DNA from: Acidobacteriota bacterium
GTDB lineage: Bacteria > Acidobacteriota > Blastocatellia > Pyrinomonadales > Pyrinomonadaceae
DNA length: 5,616 nucleotides
Direction of reading: 5' to 3'
Assembly: GCA_013698055.1 (NCBI GenBank)
Contig: JACCVS010000597.1
Span: 1-5,616, forward strand
Shown in pieces: positions 1-4,944 of the stretch; position 1 is the first letter of the stretch, and the number at the start of each line of letters is the position of its first letter. Below the pieces are notes generated by a model. That model made no database searches. It saw only the letters and a program-made list of their open reading frames with translations, and was not told the DNA's origin. Position numbers and translations under genes: made by a program.

Positions 1-2
1 CC

Positions 3-215
3 GTCTTCAACCTCATCGGCACCATCTTTCACCCGGAATGGAGCGAGACGGAGACGCTCGAACTCGGCTTCTACAGGGATGAGCAAGGCAACGCCACCTG
101 CTACGCCGTCGGCTCAAACGCGCCGAACGATTTCTCCTACATCAACGAAGTCGAAGGCGAAGCCGAATGGTCTTTGATGGGATTCCGCGTCGCAATTGTC
201 TCTGATGAGAAGTGA
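3..215 (+). CDS. C-terminal fragment of an unidentified protein (5' end outside window)
   Basis: An open frame enters from the left edge and ends at TGA 213-215, giving the last 70 residues of a protein. The fragment is acidic and aromatic-rich, with no membrane segment or repeat, and ends ...LMGFRVAIVSDEK. The closing GFRVA is reminiscent of the end of formylglycine-generating-enzyme/sulfatase-modifying-factor domains (GFRVAR). The rest, however, lacks the RGGSW-type motif expected shortly before it, so I do not assign that family. The gene converges on the minus-strand regulator gene that ends at 388, with inverted repeats between them. It was accepted as coding because the frame is open throughout and has sensible codon use and composition. 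Its function is unknown. Confidence 0.6.
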   Translation, partial: VFNLIGTIFHPEWSETETLELGFYRDEQGNATCYAVGSNAPNDFSYINEVEGEAEWSLMGFRVAIVSDEK

Positions 216-221
216 GGACTA

Positions 222-265
222 ATAATTGATGAATGTAAGGCCAGTACTTTTTGCTCATCAATTAT
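222..265. repeat. Inverted repeat after the first gene (11-bp arms, 22-nt loop)
   Basis: ATAATTGATGA at 222-232 is exactly complementary to TCATCAATTAT at 255-265. It begins 7 bases after the stop codon of the upstream gene, in a convergent spacer, so it could end transcription from either side. The stem is AT-rich and no T-run follows it (the only T-run, 248-252, is inside the loop), so it is not a textbook intrinsic terminator. Dimeric-protein binding is an alternative. Confidence 0.45.
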
Positions 266-281
266 GGTCAATCAATTGACC
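266..281. repeat. Short palindrome GGTCAA-TCAA-TTGACC
   Basis: GGTCAA at 266-271 is complementary to TTGACC at 276-281 with four bases between. It abuts the preceding inverted repeat, and both share the core AATTGA/TCAATT. Together they make about 60 bp of dyad-rich, AT-rich sequence between convergent genes. The role is unknown: terminator stem, operator or chance. Confidence 0.35.
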
Positions 282-310
282 TGCCATTCCAACTGCCCAT
301 TACTACAATG

Positions 311-331
311 GTAGCGAAGAGCATTCGTTAC
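311..331 (+). repeat. Small hairpin in the convergent spacer
   Basis: GTAGCGAA at 311-318 pairs with TTCGTTAC at 324-331 (8 bp including one G-U) around a five-base loop. Pairing is complete only in plus-strand RNA. No U-tract follows. It could be a 3' end structure for read-through from the left-hand gene, but support is weak. The rest of 216-387 shows nothing I can name. Confidence 0.2.
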
Positions 332-387
332 AGCCTCACGGTTGCAGCACTTTGCTTCAGTGTGTCGCCTTATTCAATTTGTCTCTT

Positions 388-1098
388 TCAACTGTCTGTC
401 AAATAAGCTGTGAGCGCGGGGACATCAACCACGAGCGGGCGGTTACGCTCGTAGCGCACGAGGCCCCTTTTGCGGAGCTTCCCCATCGTGACGGTGACAT
501 GTGACCTGTTCATCGCGGCCATCTTCGCCAGCCCCTCATGATTGATGTGAAGCGGCACTTCGTTTGTTCCTTCGGTGTGTTGCTGGCCCGGATGAGCTGC
601 TAGCTGAAGCAGGAGTCGTCCAAGCCTTTCTTCTGCTCCGCGGTGCGCCAGCACGCCAACGCGGAGTTTCATTTCGCTGAGCCGCACGCAGAAGGTGAAG
701 GTAAAGCTCATCAGCGCATCCGTGTTCTTCTGTAAGTAGCTCACGAAGTCGCTGTGCCTGACCTCAAGCGCTTCGCTTTCCGTCACAGCCCGCCCGGTAG
801 TGTGACGTAACCCCTTCTCTTGTGAACAGAAGCAAAGCTCGCCGAATGGCTCGCCCTTCTCGATCACCTGCATGATGACCTCGCTGCCTTCGGAGTCGCC
901 TGTCATCACTACCACCTGACCGCGCCGAAGGAAGTAGATGCGATCCGCCGTGTCGTCCGGTCGCCATATATCTGCATCTTTGCGGAAGCGCTTGATCCGC
1001 CCCAGCGAGCCGTCATCCGGCAAGTGCTCGAGAGCGAGACCCGTCAGAGTCTGACAGGCTAAATGATTACCGAATTGCTGCTGCTTGTTTTTTGGCAT
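388..1098 (-). CDS. CRP/FNR-family transcriptional regulator
   Basis: A 236-residue protein, the usual length for the CRP/FNR family. Residues about 25-115 form the cyclic-nucleotide-type beta-barrel, with the phosphate-binding-cassette motif GEPFGEL near 82-88. A long dimerisation helix follows (about 125-155). A winged helix-turn-helix (about 186-222) contains HEGLAKMAAMNRSHVTVTMG, then the wing KRGLVRYERNRPLVV. Relative to E. coli CRP the cassette keeps the Glu (FGEL) and the Arg equivalent to Arg82 (R98), but the Ser83 position is His99, and two cysteines (C89, C91) sit inside the loop. The N-terminal cysteine cluster of FNR is absent. The effector is therefore unknown, and cAMP should not be assumed. 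The ATG at 1096-1098 was chosen because AGGG lies 8 bases upstream. Starts at 1203 (TTG) or 1194 (ATG) have no ribosome site and give an overlong protein. It is transcribed divergently from the cytochrome gene, which it may regulate. Confidence 0.9.
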   Translation of the reverse strand: MPKNKQQQFGNHLACQTLTGLALEHLPDDGSLGRIKRFRKDADIWRPDDTADRIYFLRRGQVVVMTGDSEGSEVIMQVIEKGEPFGELCFCSQEKGLRHTTGRAVTESEALEVRHSDFVSYLQKNTDALMSFTFTFCVRLSEMKLRVGVLAHRGAEERLGRLLLQLAAHPGQQHTEGTNEVPLHINHEGLAKMAAMNRSHVTVTMGKLRKRGLVRYERNRPLVVDVPALTAYLTDS

Positions 1099-1106
1099 AC
1101 GCATAA

Positions 1107-1110
1107 CCCT
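1107..1110 (-). promoter_or_regulatory. Ribosome binding site (AGGG) that decides the regulator's start
   Basis: On the minus strand AGGG lies 8 bases before the ATG at 1096-1098, but only 2 bases before the in-frame ATG at 1102-1104. The downstream ATG is therefore preferred. No comparable site precedes the longer alternatives near 1194 and 1203. Confidence 0.5.
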
Positions 1111-1192
1111 ATCGCCGGGTAAAAGAACTGAAGTGGTCAGCTCAATTCCGGCCCACCGAAATTCTGCCGTAATGTGGCATGAAAGAATCTTC

Positions 1193-1221
1193 ATAGTAAT
1201 CAAAAGAGCAATGAATGTAAC
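1193..1221 (-). promoter_or_regulatory. Candidate promoter for the regulator gene
   Basis: On the minus strand, GTTACA (1221-1216, 4/6 match to TTGACA) is followed after 17 bases by TACTAT (1198-1193, 4/6 match to TATAAT). Transcription would start near 1187, downstream of the long alternative start codons and about 89 bases before the chosen ATG. The -35 element directly abuts the palindrome at 1222-1235. The hexamers are weak, so this is a candidate only. Confidence 0.3.
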
Positions 1222-1235
1222 GTTGGCAAGCCAAC
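1222..1235. promoter_or_regulatory. Perfect 14-bp palindrome, candidate operator of the divergent promoters
   Basis: GTTGGC-AA-GCCAAC is a perfect dyad between the divergent regulator and cytochrome genes. Its centre (1228.5) is 41.5 bp from a start site at 1270 (plus strand, 7 bases after TATAAT) and 41.5 bp from one at 1187 (minus strand). Class II CRP/FNR activators bind centred at about -41.5. The half-site TTGGC differs from both CRP (TGTGA) and FNR (TTGAT), and the spacing is tighter. Binding by the neighbouring regulator is therefore inference from position, not from motif. Confidence 0.5.
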
Positions 1236-1257
1236 ACAGCTTTTAGGAAGCTATCTT

Positions 1258-1263
1258 TATAAT
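1258..1263 (+). promoter_or_regulatory. Consensus -10 box (TATAAT) for the cytochrome operon
   Basis: A perfect TATAAT lies 112 bases before the cytochrome ATG. The -35 slot at 17-bp spacing (1235-1240, CACAGC) has essentially no match to TTGACA. This suits an activator-dependent promoter with the palindrome at 1222-1235 just upstream. The predicted start is near A1270, giving a leader of about 106 bases. TTGGCA at 1223-1228 resembles a -35 but is 29 bases away, too far for a normal promoter. Confidence 0.5.
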
Positions 1264-1274
1264 CAGATCACTTA

Positions 1275-1285
1275 TCGCTAAGCGA
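1275..1285. repeat. Small palindrome TCGCT-A-AGCGA at the leader start
   Basis: Five-base arms flank a single central base, just downstream of the predicted cytochrome transcription start. It could be a 5' stem or a repressor half-site pair. It is short enough to be chance. Confidence 0.2.
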
Positions 1286-1307
1286 ATCCGTCCCCCATGT
1301 TTGACCT

Positions 1308-1341
1308 GACAATCGTCGCTTTACGCCCGGCGGTGATTGTC
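1308..1341 (+). promoter_or_regulatory. Leader hairpin upstream of the cytochrome gene
   Basis: GACAATCGTCGCT (1308-1320) pairs with GGCGGTGATTGTC (1329-1341) as 13 continuous pairs, three of them G-U, around an eight-base loop. A pyrimidine tract CTTCTTCTTT (1341-1350) follows immediately, then a purine-rich stretch and the ATG at 1376. The structure lies in the predicted 5' leader. It could be an attenuator-like terminator, an RNA stabiliser or a protein site. The downstream tract is interrupted by C, so termination would be weak. Confidence 0.4.
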
Positions 1342-1374
1342 TTCTTCTTTGAGGGCGAGAAAGGCGTCGCTTTA
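1314..1374 (+). repeat. Direct repeat CGTCGCTTTA, two copies in the cytochrome leader
   Basis: Identical 10-base copies lie at 1314-1323 and 1365-1374, 51 bases apart. The first forms the 5' arm of the leader hairpin; the second ends one base before the start codon and covers the spacer after AAGG at 1361-1364. Either copy could pair with GGCGGTG at 1329-1335, so the two pairings are mutually exclusive. Confidence 0.4.
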
Positions 1375-1375
1375 A

Positions 1376-3136
1376 ATGTTGACTCCAATGTTCGACAAAC
1401 GCTTCATCCTTGCGCTCCTTGTCGCCGCAAATCTTCTGGTTATAGTCGCTTGTAACCGAGGCAAGGAAGCCGCCAAAGTTAAAGGCCCGCATCCTGTCTC
1501 CGATGGCCCCGGTATCGAGCAAAACCCGAATCCTCATCAGGCTGGCAATGCCGCGTCGGGTCGCGACGTGTTTCGCTTCGAGACTTTCGGCAACGAGGGG
1601 TTTTGGACTGACGCAGCGCGCTTGCCAAAGGGCATGATGGACGCGAAGTTCACGCCGAAACAGGCGCTGGAAGCAGGTCTTCAAGTTGACATCGAGGCCA
1701 TTGATCCCGCGATGCGTAAAACTATGGAAGCGGAGTTAAAGACGGATATGTCGCCGCAGAACGCCCCCATGCTCAACGACCCGAAGACCACAGTTGCGCT
1801 CATCAACGCTAACGCCGTCGTCGGTGTTGTCCCGAAGGACACCAATAAAGATGGGAAGATGGACATCATGGCTGGCGACAAGGTCGGCATCGCCTGCACG
1901 ATCTGCCACACCATCCCGGACAAATCTGTTTTCGACTTGCCGCAGGGCGGCTCCATCGGTCGTCGCGTGGATGGCCCTGCCGCATTGACCTTGAACGTCG
2001 GCAAGTTGCTGGCGATGGCTGCCAACTCAAGAGCTTTCTACCCGAACCTTCAACAGACATTCTTAGGCGTGAGTATCGGGAGAGCGCCCTCCGGCTTAGG
2101 CCCGGACTCGACAGAAGCGGAGGTTGATGCCTACCTGAGCAACCCCGCTTATTACCCGGTCGGCACCTTTGACGAAACGCAGGATGGGAATGGCAATCCG
2201 GTCAAAAACACGCCTCTGTTCCGGCAGGATTTAGCTGCGCCTTACGGCTCGGCAGGTGAGTTCAGCAAGTTAGACGACATCAGCAACGGCTCCTACACCA
2301 CAAACCTTGATCCGACGACACTGCTCACGCCCGAAGGGCGACAGTTTCTGGAGATGAAAGCCGGGCCAGCCGGGAAGCAGATGGTGAGCGAGTATGAAAA
2401 GATTTTGCGGGACACGGGCGTAACTGGCTACCCCTTCGTCAAAGCGGAGTTGACGGGCAAGGTCGGCGACCCGGCAAGCATCGTCGGGCGGCGTGTGGAC
2501 AATCAGAAACTGCTCGACATGAACGCTTACCTCGATCAATTGCAAGCTCCTCCGGGAGCGAAAGTGAACGCGGAGATGGCCGCTCGTGGCCGGGAATTGT
2601 TTCGCACCAACTGCACCAAGTGCCATAACGTGGATCAGAGTAAGTTCGTGCCACCGATGCTGGTCGAGATGAAGGCCATCTGGCCGGGATACATAGCCAT
2701 TCCGGTGGGCAAACGGGGTGATTCCAAGCTCAGCACGATCTTGAATGCGTCCGGCACGTTCGACGACAAGATGATCGTCGTAGATGCAAGTGATCGGGGA
2801 GAGAAGCGCGGCAATGCCATGCCTCTGCTCCTTGATTTAGCAAGGACGAATATCTTTCTTCATGATGCTTCGGTGCCGAGTTTAGATAACCTGCTTGACC
2901 CTGCGCGCGGAGAAACAGCCCCGCATCCATTCTACCTATCCGACGGCGCGCAGCGCGCGGATATGGTCGAGTTCCTTCGAGGTCTTGACACCAATTCTTC
3001 AGGGGAAAAGCGTCAGGCAGCTATGTATCCACCCGCTCCACGACGACAACTTTCTGCCTTTCCTTTATGGGCAGGCCTGTTCATGGTTGCTGTCGGGATA
3101 ACGTGGATAAAAATCAAACGAGGAGCATCGCGATAA
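1376..3136 (+). CDS. Diheme c-type cytochrome lipoprotein (diheme peroxidase / rubber-oxygenase-like superfamily)
   Basis: A 586-residue protein. Residues 8-26 form a lipoprotein signal peptide with lipobox IVAC (Cys26 lipidated, Asn at +2). Two covalent heme sites are visible, CTICH at 174-178 and CTKCH at 413-417. FLHDASVPSLDNLLDP near 494-509 matches the YLHNGSVPTLxDLL pattern of diheme peroxidases, MauG-like and RoxA-like proteins. An EF-hand-like loop with D155, N157, D159, G160 and D163 lies just before heme 1 and may bind calcium. Residues about 561-578 form a C-terminal membrane helix followed by KIKRGASR, so the bulk should lie in the periplasm. The oxidised substrate cannot be read from sequence; peroxidase, oxygenase or plain electron transfer all remain open. 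The ATG at 1376 has AAGG 11 bases upstream, and a second ATG at 1388 would also keep the signal peptide. It appears to be first in an operon with the gene at 3174. Confidence 0.88.
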   Translation: MLTPMFDKRFILALLVAANLLVIVACNRGKEAAKVKGPHPVSDGPGIEQNPNPHQAGNAASGRDVFRFETFGNEGFWTDAARLPKGMMDAKFTPKQALEAGLQVDIEAIDPAMRKTMEAELKTDMSPQNAPMLNDPKTTVALINANAVVGVVPKDTNKDGKMDIMAGDKVGIACTICHTIPDKSVFDLPQGGSIGRRVDGPAALTLNVGKLLAMAANSRAFYPNLQQTFLGVSIGRAPSGLGPDSTEAEVDAYLSNPAYYPVGTFDETQDGNGNPVKNTPLFRQDLAAPYGSAGEFSKLDDISNGSYTTNLDPTTLLTPEGRQFLEMKAGPAGKQMVSEYEKILRDTGVTGYPFVKAELTGKVGDPASIVGRRVDNQKLLDMNAYLDQLQAPPGAKVNAEMAARGRELFRTNCTKCHNVDQSKFVPPMLVEMKAIWPGYIAIPVGKRGDSKLSTILNASGTFDDKMIVVDASDRGEKRGNAMPLLLDLARTNIFLHDASVPSLDNLLDPARGETAPHPFYLSDGAQRADMVEFLRGLDTNSSGEKRQAAMYPPAPRRQLSAFPLWAGLFMVAVGITWIKIKRGASR

Positions 3137-3163
3137 GGTTTTAATTCCAGTTCTTAAACACAA

Positions 3164-3168
3164 AGGAG
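3164..3168 (+). promoter_or_regulatory. Strong ribosome binding site (AGGAG) of the second operon gene
   Basis: AGGAG within AAAGGAGAAG lies 5 bases before the ATG at 3174, in a 37-base gap after the cytochrome stop. It is the best Shine-Dalgarno match in the window, and no promoter is evident in the gap. Co-transcription with independent, possibly higher, translation is likely. Confidence 0.7.
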
Positions 3169-3173
3169 AAGAC

Positions 3174-3863
3174 ATGAAAGCTGGGGAAGCCAAAGAGAGG
3201 TTGGAGGTCGCAGTCACCGGCACGATGGCTGCACAGAAGATAGAGGCAGGCGGCGAGGTCGGGGAGAAAGGGATGCCGACGGTCGCAGACGTAAACGCTG
3301 TGCACACACTCATCGAAAGTTGGCCACCGATGTCCAAAAAGGCGGCGGAGCAAACACTCGACAAGTATGGCCCGCCAAATGAAGCGATGGTGAGCCGATT
3401 GATCTGGTACAACAACGGACCGTGGAAGCGGACTATTTGCTATCGCGACGAGGTGCTGCATAACTTTCCGGCTCCGCACACGGATGTTATTGAGCAGTTC
3501 ATAGACTACCAAGTGCCTTTAGAGAAATTCGGTGAGTTGGCCGAATTCGACGGCAGCGTCATCGTTGAAAGAACGAAGGGAGAAGTGTCAGCGCGCTGTG
3601 ACATGGAGGCGGCGAATATCCTTGCTCTCAATCTTATGCATGACATCGTGACGGGCAAATGCACTGCCGAAAAAGCGCGGGAAATTTATTCTGAAGTGAC
3701 CGGGGCTTACATCCTGAATGAACCGGCACCATATGCGGAGAAACTCCAATTTGACGTGCCGTCAAACGACACGACGGATTCGGACAAAACGCCAAAGCCG
3801 GGGCCGAAGATGAAGGAAGCGACGGACAAGGTCAAAGAGATTATCAGCAGCGAAAAAAACTGA
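3174..3863 (+). CDS. Uncharacterised conserved-looking protein linked to the diheme cytochrome
   Basis: A 229-residue protein without signal peptide, membrane helix or CxxCH motif, so probably cytoplasmic. Three parts can be seen. Residues 1-50 are a low-complexity Gly/Glu/Lys leader. About 51-185 is a compact core with a well-formed Trp/Tyr/His-rich block (LIWYNNGPWKRTICYRDEV at 76-94, then HNFPAPHTDVIEQFIDYQVP) and a helical block (RCDMEAANILALNLMHDIVTGK, 141-162). About 195-229 is a charged, probably disordered Lys/Asp/Pro tail. The core resembles short hypothetical proteins I recall from Bacteroidota and Acidobacteriota that share YGxPNE, NNGPWKR, DGSVIVERTKGE and DIVTGK; this is memory, not a search. 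No function is known to me. The start is fixed by AGGAG 5 bases upstream. The 37-bp gap to the cytochrome gene implies one transcript. Confidence 0.85.
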   Translation: MKAGEAKERLEVAVTGTMAAQKIEAGGEVGEKGMPTVADVNAVHTLIESWPPMSKKAAEQTLDKYGPPNEAMVSRLIWYNNGPWKRTICYRDEVLHNFPAPHTDVIEQFIDYQVPLEKFGELAEFDGSVIVERTKGEVSARCDMEAANILALNLMHDIVTGKCTAEKAREIYSEVTGAYILNEPAPYAEKLQFDVPSNDTTDSDKTPKPGPKMKEATDKVKEIISSEKN

Positions 3864-3944
3864 CTCGATCATCATTACGTGGATGCCAAGTTGTCCGTCC
3901 GCGAGGATGCGCTCTGCCATAGACATATCCGCTGTATCCTGAAT

Positions 3945-3974
3945 TGTGGGGCAGAATATCAATTCTGCCCCACA
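3945..3974. terminator. Strong 13-bp hairpin after the cytochrome operon
   Basis: TGTGGGGCAGAAT (3945-3957) is perfectly complementary to ATTCTGCCCCACA (3962-3974) with a four-base loop ATCA. It starts 82 bases after the operon's last stop codon. The stem is long, perfect and GC-rich toward its base. No T-run follows on either strand, so it is not a classic intrinsic terminator; a 3'-end stabiliser or a U-independent terminator fits. A dispersed palindromic repeat element is the main alternative. Confidence 0.4.
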
Positions 3975-4264
3975 CCTCATTCGTATGCGCGCGTGGTTGA
4001 ATAAATCTAACGAGACAACACAGTTTTCATGATCCGTCCAATCTGGATTGCTGATTAGATGAGACCACTTATAAGCACCGGCTTGAATTCCTCTGTGTCT
4101 AATCCCGGCCAAACGCAAAGCAGTGGCACTTCTTCTGCATCTTCATGGCTTGAAAAAACTGTAACCGGAATCCTTCGTCGCTCGTCTTGCATATAGACTG
4201 GCCGGATTGGGGCGTTATTCTCTCCTGTGTCCGATTGCGGCTCTACCACAATTCACGAACAAAT

Positions 4265-4268
4265 GGAG
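4265..4268 (+). promoter_or_regulatory. Ribosome binding site (GGAG) that decides the Spy-like gene's start
   Basis: GGAG lies 9 bases before the ATG at 4278, whose product begins directly with a good signal peptide. The same frame is open back to a GTG at 4227 and an ATG at 4263, but those starts lack a ribosome site and would put a charged stretch before the signal sequence. Confidence 0.55.
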
Positions 4269-4277
4269 AAAGATAGA

Positions 4278-4844
4278 ATGAAATTAGTTAGCTCAAAGAA
4301 AATCGTCGGCACAATCGCGCTGGCCGGGATGATGATGCTCGTCGGAGTCATCGGATTTGCTCAGCAGCAGCCTTCAACTCAGGGGCAGGGTGGGCAAGAG
4401 GAGCGCAGGGAGCGCAACTGGCACGGCAAAGGGCGTAAAGGCGGAAGGCACGGCGGCGGCATGAGAGGCGGCGGTTTCGGTGGTCGCTTTGCCGAGAAGC
4501 TCAACTTGACGGATTCCCAGAAACAACAGATGGAGCAGATTTCTGCTCGTTACCGCGAGAGCTTTAAAGCTCAGCGACAGGAGAGACGTGGGGAGAGACG
4601 CGGCGGAGATTTCAATGCATTTAGCGGCGGCACTTTCAACGAGGCTGCGGTTCGCGCGGCTGCTCAGGCGCGTGCCAACGCTCGCGTTGAGATGGAAGTC
4701 ACGCGGTCGCGCATGATCTCCGAGATGTACAACGTCCTGACAGCAGATCAAAAGGCGCAACTCGCACAAGCGCACCAGCAGCGAGAGCAGAAACGCCAGG
4801 AGCGTCGCGCTAACTGGAAGGCGAACTCCGACCAGGATCAGTAA
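4278..4844 (+). CDS. Exported Spy/CpxP-family (LTxxQ motif) periplasmic protein
   Basis: A 188-residue, very basic protein. Residues 1-28 are a signal peptide (basic MKLVSSKK start, hydrophobic core, cleavage after GFA before QQQ). Residues 29-75 are Gln-, then Gly/Arg/His-rich (GRKGGRHGGGMRGGGFGG) and probably disordered. Two LTxxQ motifs, the mark of the Spy/CpxP/ZraP group, follow: LTDSQ at 77-81 and LTADQ at 154-158, within helices LNLTDSQKQQMEQI and LTADQKAQLAQ. The helix between them has a Gly/Asn/Phe-rich interruption near 110-120. Known relatives are periplasmic chaperones or metal/envelope-stress sensors; the His-rich segment would suit metal binding, which is inference. It forms its own unit, ended by the terminator at 4894-4926. 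The ECF sigma gene downstream strengthens an envelope-stress reading. Confidence 0.82.
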   Translation: MKLVSSKKIVGTIALAGMMMLVGVIGFAQQQPSTQGQGGQEERRERNWHGKGRKGGRHGGGMRGGGFGGRFAEKLNLTDSQKQQMEQISARYRESFKAQRQERRGERRGGDFNAFSGGTFNEAAVRAAAQARANARVEMEVTRSRMISEMYNVLTADQKAQLAQAHQQREQKRQERRANWKANSDQDQ

Positions 4845-4893
4845 ACTGTCACGGAGAGCAGAGGCACTGAAGATTGCTTCTGGATTAGTTCAA

Positions 4894-4926
4894 GGCAGCC
4901 CTATAATCGGGGCTGCCACTTTTTTT
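4894..4926 (+). terminator. Intrinsic terminator of the Spy-like gene
   Basis: GGCAGCCC (4894-4901) pairs perfectly with GGGCTGCC (4910-4917) around an eight-base loop, followed by AC and seven T (4920-4926). It begins 50 bases after the Spy-like stop codon. It separates that gene from the sigma factor gene, which starts 19 or more bases further on and so needs its own promoter or read-through. Confidence 0.85.
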
Positions 4927-4944
4927 CCCATCACAGGTCAGTTA

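Larger units (their letters stand above)
3864..4277. other. 414-bp interval with no convincing gene
   Basis: No frame here shows a start with a ribosome site and protein-like content. Minus-strand frames are open across parts of it (4055-4249, and one from 4118 running into the upstream gene), and a 45-codon plus frame runs 4059-4196, all without Shine-Dalgarno support. The interval holds the strong hairpin at 3945-3974. A weak possible promoter lies at 4048-4075 (TTGCTG, 16 bases, TATAAG). It must also contain the promoter of the Spy-like gene, which I cannot place with confidence. A decayed minus-strand gene is possible but not shown. Confidence 0.5.

Noticed and set aside
3..215. Formylglycine-generating-enzyme C-terminus, from the ending GFRVA
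   Set aside because: A five-residue match only; the expected RGGSW region is missing from the 70 visible residues.
235..247. NtcA-like GTA-N-TAC motif
   Set aside because: The spacing is 7 rather than 8 bases, it lies in a hairpin loop, and there is no promoter context.
228..281. FNR box (TTGAT-N4-ATCAA) near the AATTGA dyads
   Set aside because: The half-sites are not spaced by four bases and the position is between gene ends, not upstream of a gene.
1099..1203. N-terminal extension of the regulator to a TTG at 1203 or ATG at 1194
   Set aside because: There is no ribosome site, the length exceeds the family norm, and it would overlap the candidate promoter; ATG 1096-1098 has AGGG at 8 bases.
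1268..1684. 138-codon minus-strand frame across the divergent region and cytochrome start
   Set aside because: It is antisense to the well-supported cytochrome gene and its composition (Arg/Ser-rich) is that of a shadow frame.
3762..4118. 118-codon minus-strand frame as an intact gene
   Set aside because: It overlaps the end of the well-supported plus-strand gene and has no ribosome site or recognisable domain; kept only as a possible remnant.
4167..4221. Promoter for the Spy-like gene (GGAATCC ECF-type -35, or TAGACT-N16-TATTCT)
   Set aside because: The first has no suitably spaced -10, and the second matches only four of six bases in each hexamer.
4227..4277. GTG start 17 codons upstream for the Spy-like protein
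   Set aside because: It would put a polar stretch ahead of a clear signal peptide and lacks a ribosome site; ATG 4278 has GGAG at 9 bases.
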